A DNA stretch of 64,000 nt, taken from contig NZ_CP029425.2 of NCBI RefSeq assembly GCF_002278135.3, positions 7,168,001 through 7,232,000 on the forward strand, given 5' to 3'. Under the pieces are notes generated by a model, which was given only the letters and a program-made list of their open reading frames with translations, was not told the DNA's origin and did no database searches. A program made the translations under genes and the position numbers. The stretch comes from Bradyrhizobium ottawaense (GTDB lineage Bacteria; Pseudomonadota; Alphaproteobacteria; Rhizobiales; Xanthobacteraceae). Shown in pieces: positions 1 to 9,716 of the stretch; position 1 is the first letter of the stretch, and every line of letters begins with the position of its first letter.

Positions 1-42
1 GCCAGCTCTGTCACTATTCGGGTCAACTGATCTCAGACTTAA

Positions 43-72
43 AAGGCCTCCGGCGGGCATGCCGAAGGCCTT
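43..72 (-). terminator. Intrinsic terminator of the porin gene
   Basis: A strong hairpin is visible: outer arms AAGGCCT and AGGCCTT enclose a second CCGGC/GCCG pairing. Read on the minus strand the stem is followed by a short T run. It lies about 65 bases beyond the porin stop codon, where a rho-independent terminator is expected. Confidence 0.8.
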
Positions 73-136
73 CTTGGAGGTTCACACTTAAAGTAATGGA
101 GCCGCTTCTTTTCTCCTTTTGATAGTTTACGGAAAC

Positions 137-1660
137 TCAGAAGACGCGCACTGCACGCAACAGGAGCACGAGACTGCCCTGGTCTTTAAGGTCATAAGCA
201 GCGGCCGGCTTGGCGACACCCGACTGCAGCGGCAGGGTGACCGTGCTTCCGCTCGCATGTTTCTGGTCAAGCATGGCGTAGGCAAGATCGGCCGAGAATG
301 TCAGATTCTTGACCGGGCTCCACCGTGTGACCATGCCGACAACCGAGTAGTTGAAATCAGGATTACATCCAGCAAGACCGCTCGAAAGAGCGAGGGTTGC
401 GACGAACGCCCCACAAATGTAGCCCTTGGCTGTACTGTTATAACGCACAGCACCCCACCCACCGTAGACGGCGGTGTTCCACTGCGGATTCCAGTTGTGG
501 GTGTAGGCCCCTTGGAAGCCGTAGGTCGTAGTCAGCTGTTGGCCGGAGCCAGTCACGAATACTGAGTCAGAGACGCCACCTAGGCCGACGCTCTGGTAAG
601 CGCCCACCCGACCGGTACCACCGTACATCGCAAAGGCGGTCGTGATATAGTCCTGGAAGTTATAGCGGCTTGCGCCATCAGTATACACGCCGGTCATATT
701 GATCGTGTCACCAGCACCCGTCGGGATGTTTTTGATCGACAACGCCAGCTGGCCAGCCCAACCCCACTTATCGTTCGGATGGCCTGTCGTTTCATCCGCA
801 CCATAGTATCCGGCGTGATTGTCATGCGCGGCGACCGACGCCTGGAAGAGACCCCATGCTTGGTCGACGCGAACCATGGCGACCAAGTCAGGTGACCTCG
901 TTCCCCCGATATTGTTTGTGCCGTACGCACCGGTCGCGAGTCCTGCGGCCGTCGCACCGCTCACGTTCCAGATACTGGACTGGTATAGGGCAACCTGATC
1001 CTGGGCCGAGAAGGAGGCGGTAATACCCTGGCCGAAGTCAGCAGTATAGGTGAATTGGTTCACGGGGTCCCAGCCGCCGCCGCCCGGCAGAGTGTCGAGG
1101 CTGTTTCCCGGATAGTTGGCCCAAGGCGCAGAAAACTGCGACTGCGCCTTACCCAATGTGAAGCCCGCGAACTGGATGAAAGCATAGTAGACGCCGAGCG
1201 AACCACCAGCGACCTGTGAACTTGTTGATGTGGTGTAGGCGGTGGCGCCATTGACTGCAGTCGTGCCAGCACCGCTATAGCCGCCGGAGGTCCAGGTGAA
1301 AACAGCATCGAAGAATGTGCGGACGACGCCATACTCAGTCGCGGTGCGCGTGTCGATGTTCAGATCCATACGAGACTGAGCGGTGTAGTTGTTGCTGAGG
1401 CGATTGTGCGCCCCCGCCACACCGCTATCGGCGGCGTAATAGAGTGTATTCGTGGCCAAGCCCGTTTGGGCACGGAGATAACCACCGAACTTGATGCAAG
1501 TATCAGTGCCGGGGATGTAGTAGAAGCCTGCGCCATACAGCGAGCAGATCTTGACGTATTCCACCGCCTTCGCCTTCAACGGCAGGTCGGCAGCCTGCGC
1601 TCCGGCTCCAGCGATCAGACACGTCGCCGAACCGAGCAAAAGGCTCTTCAACATGTTCAT
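137..1660 (-). CDS. Outer-membrane porin (Bradyrhizobium Omp/porin family)
   Basis: This is a 507-residue protein with a clear Sec signal peptide (about residues 1-23, hydrophobic core ending in AQA before ADLPLKAKAVEYVKIC). The N-terminus then has the pattern shared by alphaproteobacterial porins (CSLYGAGFYYIPGTDTCIKFGG). The body is rich in Gly, Ser, Thr and aromatic residues with alternating hydrophobic patches, as in a 16-strand beta-barrel, and ends in phenylalanine, the usual C-terminal signal for barrel assembly. Two early cysteines probably form the conserved disulfide. Such trimeric porins provide general diffusion of small solutes across the outer membrane. It is transcribed alone and followed by a terminator. 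Length and ends look intact. Confidence 0.93.
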   Translation of the reverse strand: MNMLKSLLLGSATCLIAGAGAQAADLPLKAKAVEYVKICSLYGAGFYYIPGTDTCIKFGGYLRAQTGLATNTLYYAADSGVAGAHNRLSNNYTAQSRMDLNIDTRTATEYGVVRTFFDAVFTWTSGGYSGAGTTAVNGATAYTTSTSSQVAGGSLGVYYAFIQFAGFTLGKAQSQFSAPWANYPGNSLDTLPGGGGWDPVNQFTYTADFGQGITASFSAQDQVALYQSSIWNVSGATAAGLATGAYGTNNIGGTRSPDLVAMVRVDQAWGLFQASVAAHDNHAGYYGADETTGHPNDKWGWAGQLALSIKNIPTGAGDTINMTGVYTDGASRYNFQDYITTAFAMYGGTGRVGAYQSVGLGGVSDSVFVTGSGQQLTTTYGFQGAYTHNWNPQWNTAVYGGWGAVRYNSTAKGYICGAFVATLALSSGLAGCNPDFNYSVVGMVTRWSPVKNLTFSADLAYAMLDQKHASGSTVTLPLQSGVAKPAAAYDLKDQGSLVLLLRAVRVF

Positions 1661-2294
1661 AAATGTCCTCCAAAGTGTTTCGGCTTAAAAGCGGCGGCTC
1701 GGCCATTCCGGAAGAGCCAATCGACTTTCGCCACGCCCCCAATCATTCTCGACCTGCAGGGCCTTCTTCAACGCTACCGACCGATCGAACCGGTGACGTC
1801 GCGGTGCGGATCATCCCGCCGCTCGCGTAGTTACGTTGACAGATTGCACTTGTTATCGGCGCCCAAACTTCGTACGGAACGGACCAATGCACACGCGCTC
1901 TCTGCAGCCGTGCTGTAATCGCGTCATAAGGGTACGGTCCGAACCATCGTTGAATAGGAACGTACGATCCGTACGAAGAACTTCGATTTCGGGCCGTAGC
2001 AATGATGACGAGCAATTCACTTGGAGGGAACGTACACAGTAGTTCGGCCGAGAAGTATGGCACGCACAAAGACCGATGTTGGAGTTCGACCGGCCGATGA
2101 ACCGCGGGCGACACGGACCCGCGATTAGCGCCTTCGCCGACACGCCTCTTGCTTTGAGCGCAGCATCTTGAGGTTGAGCAGGCTTGTACCCGCGGCTTCG
2201 ATGATCTTGCGGACGCTTGTCCCTTGTGGCGGGAAGCTGCCTATGACGACGATGGCGCACGGCGAAGTCGAGAATCGAGAATGAGACTCTCTCT
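1661..2294. other. Intergenic, porin upstream region
   Basis: No convincing gene is seen. The stretch should carry the porin promoter. It also holds a cluster of CGTACG-type palindromes listed separately. Confidence 0.5.
1871..2036. repeat. Cluster of CGTACG-like palindromic hexamers
   Basis: Exact CGTACG occurs at 1871, 1961 and 1970, the last two separated by only three bases. Near matches (GGTACG, CGTACA) lie at 1931 and 2031. Five related sites in 166 bases, upstream of the porin, could be a multi-site regulator-binding region. Function is unknown. Confidence 0.35.
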
Positions 2295-3835
2295 AGTCCT
2301 CCGTGAAGAACGCGGACGACCGCTGATTTAAGCGATCTTTTGAGCCGGGACAGTTTCGGCGAAGGCCCGGATGATGGCACGCAAGAGTTCTGCGAGCCAC
2401 CGCAGGAGCAGGCCGAAGTTGTAGCCGGCCGCGGCGAGGACGGCGTTGATGCTGTCGCCGATGCGGCCTTTGAGATAGTTGCGGTCCATGCGGTGCTCGG
2501 CCTTGACGTGGCCGATGACGGGCTCGACGGCCGCACGACGCTTCATCTCGCGCCTGATGGAAGCCGTGACGCGGCGGACCTGCCCCGAGATCCAGACCCT
2601 GAGCCGGTGCGGGTGGTTGTGGCCGCGGTACCCTTTGTCGACATGGATGCGGCGAGCCTCCACGCCGGTGAGCTTCTCCATGTCGGCGACCACGGGGCCG
2701 AGCGTGTGCCCGTCGAACGGATTGCCGTGCAGCGCCTTGGCATGGAGCACGGACTGTCCGCCCTTCGGGGACGTCACGGGGGTGGCGATACTGACCTTGC
2801 AGCCGAACTCGTAAGGCGCACGGGCTTTCCCCTTGCCGATGCACTCGACCTCCGGGGCATGTAACGCATAGACCTTGGGGCCGCGCTGATGCTGATCCTG
2901 GGTGCGCACCCGCTGCGCCAGAGCGAGCAGCGGGCCGAAGCGAGCTTCCAGCGCCGCATCGCCATCAATCTTGCGGCGGATGTCGCGGATGATCCGGCCA
3001 AGCCGCGTCCGCAGGAACTTGAGTTGGCGCCGGGCGCGCTTGAACTGATGAGCGTGGGTATAGCGGCCGACCATGATGGCGGCGCGCTTCGCCAGGCGCA
3101 GATAGCTCTGGCGCAGCGGCACACGGTTGCGCTTGGCGAGCCCGACGAGCTTGGTGATGGCCCGATGCATCAGCCGCGCGTCGGTCGGATGCGCAACGGC
3201 CTTTGGCTGCACCGTGGTATCGACTGCCACTCGCTCCAGGTCCTTGGGACCAATGGCGCCAGTCTTGTGCGCCACCGACAGACTTTCCTGGATCAACGCG
3301 ACGAGCTGCTCCTCGCCGAGCCGCTGGCGCCAGCGCGTCATCGACGATCGATCGAACGGCAGCCGGTGGCAGAAGCTCAACTCGCCGCAGAAGTATTGGT
3401 AATAGGGGTTCTCGATCCAGCGGGCGCACAGCACCTCATCCGAGAGATTGTGCATGTGCTTCAGGATGAACAGGCCGGCGACAAGCCGCGTCGGCAGGCC
3501 AGGCTGCCCCGGACCGGTTTGGCACACCGAACCAAAGCGGTCATCCAGAAACTTCCAGTCGATCAGCGCCGCCAACCGCACCAGCGGGTGGCCCATGTCG
3601 ATGATTTGATCGAGGGCCGGAAGCAACAGGTCTTTCTGGCGATCATCCCGCGGTTTGCTCATCGCCTTCCCTAATGCCGATGACCCGTCGTCAGGGAATC
3701 ACGAATCGCTCGAAACCAAAATCCCAAAACGCAAGAAAGCGCGGCCCAACACCCAGCTTTCCTGCAAAATCGAATACTTTATCGAGACAACTTCTGCCTA
3801 TCTCTCAGGTCGATCTGCATTCTTCACGGACGACT
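2295..3835 (-). mobile_element. IS5-family insertion sequence, 1541 bp
   Basis: Terminal inverted repeats of 19 bp are readable. The left end starts AGTCCTCCGTGAAGAACGC (2295-2313) and the complement at 3817-3835 differs at two positions. A 4-bp direct repeat CTCT flanks the element (2291-2294 and 3836-3839), consistent with target duplication. One transposase gene fills the element, so it appears structurally complete. Confidence 0.85.
2328..3662 (-). CDS. IS5-family transposase
   Basis: The 444-residue protein has the InsH-type N-terminal domain (DUF772, about residues 15-120, including LPFDRSSMTRWRQRLGEE) followed by a DDE catalytic domain. The first catalytic Asp is in VAVDTTVQ (about D148), the second in HVDKGYRGH, and the Glu in the C-terminal AAVEPVIGHVK segment. 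All three acidic residues are present and no frameshift is seen. Inverted repeats lie directly outside both ends. Length matches IS5-group enzymes. It catalyses cut-and-paste transposition of its own element. Confidence 0.92.
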   Translation of the reverse strand: MSKPRDDRQKDLLLPALDQIIDMGHPLVRLAALIDWKFLDDRFGSVCQTGPGQPGLPTRLVAGLFILKHMHNLSDEVLCARWIENPYYQYFCGELSFCHRLPFDRSSMTRWRQRLGEEQLVALIQESLSVAHKTGAIGPKDLERVAVDTTVQPKAVAHPTDARLMHRAITKLVGLAKRNRVPLRQSYLRLAKRAAIMVGRYTHAHQFKRARRQLKFLRTRLGRIIRDIRRKIDGDAALEARFGPLLALAQRVRTQDQHQRGPKVYALHAPEVECIGKGKARAPYEFGCKVSIATPVTSPKGGQSVLHAKALHGNPFDGHTLGPVVADMEKLTGVEARRIHVDKGYRGHNHPHRLRVWISGQVRRVTASIRREMKRRAAVEPVIGHVKAEHRMDRNYLKGRIGDSINAVLAAAGYNFGLLLRWLAELLRAIIRAFAETVPAQKIA

Positions 3836-4450
3836 CTCTACATAGATTTCTAGGCCGTCGCGATGGGTCGGTCCACCAAGACCTCGGGGCAATGGAGCTG
3901 ATTCCGGCTACGAAGATCCCGGACTGCCAATCCGACCTCAGCAGTTCTCCACGAGGCAATCGCGTAGCCTGGCCGTCGCGCCGGTCCTAGCTGGCGCTGC
4001 TTTACGACGACTAGGCGGCCCTAATCGCTGGCCTCCGCTGTTTTTTGCCCTTGATGTTATACCAGACCATTAATTGACGGAGTGCATCTTCGCCGAGCAT
4101 CAGGCCTTTGGGTCGGCTCCGGCGTTAGCTACTCGATCGAAACACGTGGTGTCGCCTTCAGCATCGCTGGGATCGTCTTACTTCTGCGCCTCGATGCGGC
4201 CCCACCTGCGGTCTCTATAGAGCGCCATCGCACGTGCCTACGCTGCTGGCGCTCACGCATTCCGCAGCGCCCCACTACCACGCTCAGCAAACCGTTCGCC
4301 TGCCCGCGGCGCGAAGCTCGCCTTCAGCTCGCCAGAAGCCTAACGGAAGATCGAACGAGAGATCCTGCCGCCCTCCTGCCCCCGGCAGGAAGTTTGAATC
4401 TAACAGCTGATTTGACGCTTCTGTTCGATCCGTTCAGGCCGGAGGATGCT
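3836..4450. other. No recognisable gene
   Basis: Short open frames exist on both strands, but none shows a start site, domain or composition that would support a real gene. Confidence 0.4.
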
Positions 4451-5371
4451 CTAGCCGGCCGACTCACTTGCAGCAATCAGAGATTCAGCCGAGGCATAAG
4501 CGCCTGAAACAAGCTTGTAACATCCGCACGCCTTTTGTTCGAGGCACCTGCGTTCATCGATCTGCAAAACGCCGCGCATCTTACGAATCAATTTTTGCTC
4601 TTCAAACCGAATTAGCGTCTCCGTTACGCCAGCCCGGCGCAATCCCAAGACCGACGACAGGTAGTCATGGGTAATTGGAAGCACATGAGCATCAAGAGCA
4701 TCGCTGGCTAAGCAAAGCCAGCTCGCCAGCCGCTTTTCGCGGTCGTGCCGAACGCCGCAGAATCCCGCTTGGGCGCTGTGCAACGTCAGCGCCTGAACGT
4801 ATCGAGAGAGCTGTTCTCTGATTTCGGGGTGCTCATTTGCGATCCGGCGCAGGTCCGTGATCCGAATCCTGTGTGCGCGTCCGGGAAAGAGCACGACACA
4901 TTGATGTGTCGGAAGATGCCCTCCTACTACGACCGAAGCGCCGACGGCCCCCCGCCGGCCTATCAGCGCTGTTTCGAGAATACTTCCCGCCGCGACAATC
5001 CTGAGTGAGATGAGGCCGGATTCGATAAAGTAAACGTGCTCCAGAGGCTTTTTGGGCTCTTGCAGAACCATGCGTTCTCTGAGAGCGATCGGCTCGAGGA
5101 ACTCGCCGAGCGCCCCAAGAGCTTGAAGTGATATTCGAGCCAGAATTGCATTTTTGACGAAGGGCCGCACAGGACAACGCACCGGCCTGTGAACGATCGG
5201 CTGTGCGACGGATAAGCGCTTGAGAGCTGGTTCATCGCAGCCGTCAGGCCCTTCGAGGAAGGCAGGCGCGTGGTCACGCATAGTGCGGTCCGTTTCCTGG
5301 GATGCGAATTCCTGCTGGTCAACTCCGCTGACCGTCACGAAACCTTGATCTTCCGAGGATACGTGATCCAA
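4451..5371 (-). CDS. Crp/Fnr-family transcriptional regulator
   Basis: Two domains are visible: a cyclic-nucleotide-binding-type sensor (about residues 70-190; LEHVYFIESGLISLRIVAAG and an IGRRGAVGAS segment) and a C-terminal winged helix (about residues 205-275; LSSVLGLRRAGVTETL as recognition helix). It lacks the clustered N-terminal cysteines of oxygen-sensing Fnr, so the signal is unknown. The family is common in Bradyrhizobium and is normally about 230-250 residues. Here the frame is open for 306, so the true start may be the internal Met near position 5281. No operon partner is apparent. Confidence 0.85.
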   Translation of the reverse strand: MDHVSSEDQGFVTVSGVDQQEFASQETDRTMRDHAPAFLEGPDGCDEPALKRLSVAQPIVHRPVRCPVRPFVKNAILARISLQALGALGEFLEPIALRERMVLQEPKKPLEHVYFIESGLISLRIVAAGSILETALIGRRGAVGASVVVGGHLPTHQCVVLFPGRAHRIRITDLRRIANEHPEIREQLSRYVQALTLHSAQAGFCGVRHDREKRLASWLCLASDALDAHVLPITHDYLSSVLGLRRAGVTETLIRFEEQKLIRKMRGVLQIDERRCLEQKACGCYKLVSGAYASAESLIAASESAG

Positions 5372-5997
5372 CTTTCGATAAACGCAATGATGCAGGCCTC
5401 TACCGATTAAATCCAGCGCGACCTGCCCCCTCTTCGACGAATTTCGGCGAAGTACTGAGGATTGCGCATACCAGTACTCAAAAAATCAGCGACACTTTGT
5501 CCGGTCGCGCACTTAGTCGGTTTTTTGGTCGGGAGCACTTCCTCCGCGGTGCTCGATGTCCAGGCAGACGTTGCGCTCACCTGTCTCACGCGAACTCACC
5601 GCTCACGACGTCTTTGCGAGGGGAGCACGGGAGATGAGCGACTCTAGCGGATCCAATTTCTTGGCGCGGCCAAGCTTCAGGGGCCTTTAGGTTGCGCAAA
5701 CCGGGAGCAGGCGCACGCTCGATCAACACGGCCGTCCGGGCGGGGTTGTCGCTGCCCGGAGAGACGCTGGTAAGAGATCCGGCGGGCCCAACAAGATCGC
5801 CCCGATATCGCCCGTAAGCGGGCACGCTGGAAGGCACAGATGGCAATACGCTGTGGTCGTTTGAAGCCCAGCTAGGGTTAACAGCGGCGCCTGCCAAAAG
5901 ATTGCGCCTGATGCATTGCCACCGAGGAGAAGCGCGAAGCCCGGGATGATGGACTACATCGCATTCATATGCAGCGCCATCGATCTGGCAAACTACC
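5372..5997. other. No recognisable gene
   Basis: Only short, unconvincing open frames are present. The stretch separates the Crp/Fnr gene from a decayed amidohydrolase and may be degraded DNA. Confidence 0.4.
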
Positions 5998-6719
5998 TCA
6001 TGCGGCGAGCACCGTTTCGACGAGGCTTACCCAATAGCCAATGCCATAGGGCAATGCTTCGTCGTTAAAATCATATGCGGGGTGATGCACGCCAGCTGAG
6101 GGTCCATTGCCAATGAAAATGAAAGCGCCAGGCCGCGCCTCGAGCATGTAGGCAAAGTCCTCCGCCCCCATAATCACGTCAAGCTTGTCGTTCACGGAAG
6201 CCGTGCCCACGAGTTTGCGTGCTGCCGCAAGCGCCAGATCGGTCTCCTGCGCATGATTGACGGTGACGGGCACGTATCGGCGGTACTTGAATTCAATTTC
6301 CGCGCCATACGCTCCAGCAATACCTTGCGCAGTTGCCGACATCTGCCGTTCCGCGAAGTCGCACAGACAGGTTACGAGAGTCCTCAGGCAAGATATTTGG
6401 CGGCCCCCAGCAACATAGCCGTATGGCCATCATGGCCGCACGCATGCATTTGACCCGGCGCTGTTGATGACCACGGCTTGTCGGACGCTTCGACAATCGG
6501 CAAAGCGTCCATGTCAGCCCTCAACCCGATGGTAGGGCCTTCGCCGCCCTCGCCCTGGATAATGGCGACAATGCCAGTTTCCGCTATCCCGGTCTCGACG
6601 CGATTGATACCGAACGAGGCCAATTTCTCGGCCACAAACCGCGCCGTATTATGCAGGCGATAGTCGAGCTCAGGATATTGATGCAGATAGCGGCGCCATG
6701 CCGTTACCTCATCTTGCAA
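5998..6719 (-). pseudogene. M20-family amidohydrolase (hippurate-hydrolase type), internally deleted
   Basis: The 5' part (6719-6384) encodes the start of an M20 peptidase/amidohydrolase: HQYPELDYRLHNTARFVAEKL, GLRADMDALPI and the metal-binding ACGHDGHTAML. The 3' part (6342-5998), in another frame, encodes the family's C-terminus: MGAEDFAYMLEARPGAFIFIGNG and HHPAYDFNDEALPYGIGYW. Together they span about 240 codons against about 390 in the family, so roughly 150 residues from the middle, including the dimerisation domain, are missing. The upstream in-frame stop and lack of an ATG suggest the start is also damaged. It cannot make an active enzyme. Confidence 0.88.
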
Positions 6720-7113
6720 CTCACCGAATCTTTCAACGCTGCGCGTGACTCGTCACCTTATTTGAAATCGGTCAGAGAAGCTACACCTGATCGCAAGAAC
6801 GAATGATGCTGCGCGCATTCATTCTCGGCCCACATCAGTCGGTGGCGCAATTCTCTTCATTGCAAGGCAATGAGATTCTCCTGTGGCTGCCCGAATTCGC
6901 GGTCCACTAAGGCAAGTTTTTCCGGTTCTTACCAATACCAGCTGCCACTTCGACAACTGTCAATGAGTGGTGGTCTTGTCTGCGGCTAGTACCCAAATCG
7001 TAGCGCCGCGAGCCGACTGAAGCAGTCGCATTTGCTTTCAGTAGCGCCTGGCACTGAGAACGGATTGAGACCTTCAATACTCGAATCTAGCGTAGGTGAC
7101 GCGCAGCTGCCCC
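6720..7113. other. No recognisable gene
   Basis: Nothing beyond short random frames is visible between the amidohydrolase remnant and the racemase-family gene. Confidence 0.4.
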
Positions 7114-7809
7114 CTAGGCGATGGACGCCATGGTCATCCGACAGAGCGTTGTGATATCATAGACGGGCACTTTCGCGATGTGACGGATGACGGGCGAAAC
7201 GATCGGGAATCCGGCGCATTCGAAAAGGATCGCAGCAATTTCCGGATGCGCTGTGCGGAGCGACGCGACACAGGCTACGACATCGGTCTCAATATCGGCG
7301 GGGTCGGTCGGGAGGGGCGGACGCTTCATCTCGTTTTGCCACAATTTGCCGCCTTCGATGCCGCCGATAACGACCCTCGCCCGCTCGCGCCGATCATCAA
7401 CCCCCAGCAACTCTTCTCTCAGGTGAGTTGAGTCGGCCGTCACGACAGCGACTTTGGCGAACTTCGGAAGTTGTCGGAGCAATGCGGGCAGCAGAAGCAG
7501 ACTGGACGTTACTACTGGCACTTTCACCGAAGCGGCGACCGCAGCCTGATATCGAACGGAGAAGCCGCAGTTTGCGCTTATCGCGACCGCGCCTCGTGCG
7601 ATGAGCTTTGTGGCCGCTGCGACATAGGCCGACTCCAGCGCTGGATTACCGCGGATGACGTCATCCGCCCAAGCTCCGTTCGCGGTTTCATAGATGACCG
7701 GGAACTCAAAGGTATTGGGATCAGACATCGAGCTAGGCGGAGGTTTTGGCGCTGGCACTCCGCGTTCGAGACACATGACTCCGAGAGATCGTGACGGTTG
7801 TGACATCAT
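7114..7809 (-). CDS. Aspartate/glutamate racemase-superfamily protein
   Basis: The 231-residue protein has the two cysteines expected of the Asp/Glu/hydantoin racemase fold: ISANCGFS near residue 85 and LFECAGFP near residue 203. A Gly-rich N-terminus (LGVMCLERGVPAPKPPP) and the spacing fit family members that start with LGV-L-x5-P. Family members interconvert amino-acid enantiomers or act on related substrates; the substrate cannot be read here. It is the last gene of a minus-strand cluster with a polyamine-type ABC importer, 79 bases after the permease stop. This suggests, but does not prove, that it acts on the imported compound. Confidence 0.8.
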   Translation of the reverse strand: MMSQPSRSLGVMCLERGVPAPKPPPSSMSDPNTFEFPVIYETANGAWADDVIRGNPALESAYVAAATKLIARGAVAISANCGFSVRYQAAVAASVKVPVVTSSLLLLPALLRQLPKFAKVAVVTADSTHLREELLGVDDRRERARVVIGGIEGGKLWQNEMKRPPLPTDPADIETDVVACVASLRTAHPEIAAILFECAGFPIVSPVIRHIAKVPVYDITTLCRMTMASIA

Positions 7810-7888
7810 TCAGGACTCTGAAAGAGCTTGGGATGGGTGCGCCTTTTTGCGCAGAGCACATTCGAATGCGGCCGCTCGGCGATTGAGA

Positions 7889-9703
7889 CTACGAGGTCGA
7901 TGCCTCTGAAAGCGCCGGCTTAGGTTGCAGCGCCAGTGAGCCCGGATTGCCGCCCGGCCTCTTCCGCCACCACATGATGTAGAGTGCAATCAGCCAAAGC
8001 ACGGGAAGAAGCGTTAGCAGCGCGCCCACCGCAGCTATAGTAGGCTCGATCTGTTGGCTTATGTTTTCCAACATTTTTACCGGTAGGGTGCGGATCGAGA
8101 ACCCACTGACAAGCGATGTTATGACGACCTCGTCGAACGAGTGGATAAACGCGAAGACGGCGCCTCCGATAATACCTGGTTGGATCAGCGGCAGCGTAAC
8201 CCTCATGAAAGTCTGCAGAGGGCCGGCTCGAAGGCTTTGTGCCGCCTGCTCCAACCGCCGGTCGAATTGAGCCAGCGTCGCCGAAACGATGACGACGACC
8301 GTGCCGATGGCGCCAACGCTCTGGGCAAGGATGATACCGGTCATTGTTCCAATTAGGCCGAGTTTGACCAGACCGAAATAGGTCGCGACACCGACGACAA
8401 CCACCGGAAAGGTGATCGGTGTCAGAATAAGCATGGTGAGAAAGGCGCGTAACCGAGGGAGTGTGCGGCTCAGACCGTACGCTGCAAGTGTTCCGACGAT
8501 GGTCGACAGCGCAGCAACCGGCAAAGCAAGCCGAGCACTATTCCATACGGAGGTAGTCCACGACGGATCGTCGAAGAAGGCGCGGTACCACTGCAGCGAA
8601 AAGCCAGACGGAGGAAATTCCAGAAAGGCACCGGCGCTAAACGACATCATGATAACAATCAAGCCCGGCGACAGCAGGTACACCATCACAAGCACGACAA
8701 AGATCCCGCCGAAGATGTCGGACCAGCGGCTGTCGCCACCAGGTTTATAGAGCTGACTCGTCCAGCGCTTAGCCCGATAGGGAGTGGCAACGTCATTGAA
8801 GAATCGTGTCAATGCGACTAATGGGCATCGCCTGCTCGATGAGAGCATGCGCGCTGACTGCACTGCCCGAGGCTGCGTACCGGAAAGATCAAGCCCAACC
8901 ATGGAGAGCACGATCACTGTGATTGCCAGGAGTATGAAGGCCGACGCAGCGACAGGTGCCATATTGAATGAAGTCTGAATCTGAGTGACAATGAAATTCG
9001 ATAACATGGCGTCGCTCAATCCGCCGAGGACTTGGGGCGTGATGTAGAACCCAAGGCAGAACACAAATACCAGCAGCGAGCCGCCGCGGACACCGGGCAG
9101 GCTCAGCGGAAAGAATACGCGCCAGAAGGCTGCAAAGGGCCGAGCTCCCATACTGCGGGCCGCAGGCATCAACGATCTGTCAATGCCATGCATAACGCTG
9201 AGCAGCGGCAGGATCATCATGGGCAGCATGATATGCACCATGCCAATGTAGACGCCCACGCGATTGTAAATGAGCTGTATCGGCTTAGAGATCCACCCAA
9301 GATAGACAAGCAAATTATTGATCAGACCGTGGTCGCCAAGAATCACCGCCCATGCATAGGTGCGCACCAGCCCACTTGTCAGCCACGGGACGAAAACGAG
9401 CACGATGAGCGCGACGCGCACCCGCTTGGAGGCGATCACGATGAGATAGGCTGTTGGATAGCCGATGACGAGACACACAGCCGTAGCGACCGCGCTTATT
9501 TCGATTGTCTGAAGGAGGACACGAATATAGGCCGGTTGCTGGAAGAACGCGACGTAGTGCGTGAGCGAAAAGGCCGGCGCGTTAAGGCTCGCCAAGAAGA
9601 GCTGGACGACGGGTATGCCGAAGACGACCAGCAGGATTGCGAATGCCGGCACAGAAAGGGCAATGGGCATTCGGCTCAGGTTTTTAAACGTTTCCACCCG
9701 CAT
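7889..9703 (-). CDS. ABC transporter permease, PotB-PotC type fused in one polypeptide
   Basis: Two complete binding-protein-dependent permease domains sit in one frame. The N-terminal half ends near residue 300 and contains the EAA-type loop SMGARPFAAFWRVFFPLSLPG. The second half begins near residue 340 and contains SLRAGPLQTFMRVTLPLIQPG. Each half has about six hydrophobic helices. The linker is Arg/Ser-rich. In polyamine importers these are normally two genes (potB, potC), so this may be a genuine fusion or a frameshift that joined them. I chose the ATG at 9703 (MRVETFKNL), 13 bases after the ATPase stop; the open frame extends further upstream only by overlapping the ATPase gene. Confidence 0.88.
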   Translation of the reverse strand: MRVETFKNLSRMPIALSVPAFAILLVVFGIPVVQLFLASLNAPAFSLTHYVAFFQQPAYIRVLLQTIEISAVATAVCLVIGYPTAYLIVIASKRVRVALIVLVFVPWLTSGLVRTYAWAVILGDHGLINNLLVYLGWISKPIQLIYNRVGVYIGMVHIMLPMMILPLLSVMHGIDRSLMPAARSMGARPFAAFWRVFFPLSLPGVRGGSLLVFVFCLGFYITPQVLGGLSDAMLSNFIVTQIQTSFNMAPVAASAFILLAITVIVLSMVGLDLSGTQPRAVQSARMLSSSRRCPLVALTRFFNDVATPYRAKRWTSQLYKPGGDSRWSDIFGGIFVVLVMVYLLSPGLIVIMMSFSAGAFLEFPPSGFSLQWYRAFFDDPSWTTSVWNSARLALPVAALSTIVGTLAAYGLSRTLPRLRAFLTMLILTPITFPVVVVGVATYFGLVKLGLIGTMTGIILAQSVGAIGTVVVIVSATLAQFDRRLEQAAQSLRAGPLQTFMRVTLPLIQPGIIGGAVFAFIHSFDEVVITSLVSGFSIRTLPVKMLENISQQIEPTIAAVGALLTLLPVLWLIALYIMWWRKRPGGNPGSLALQPKPALSEASTS

Positions 9704-9716
9704 TTGCTCTCGTGCC

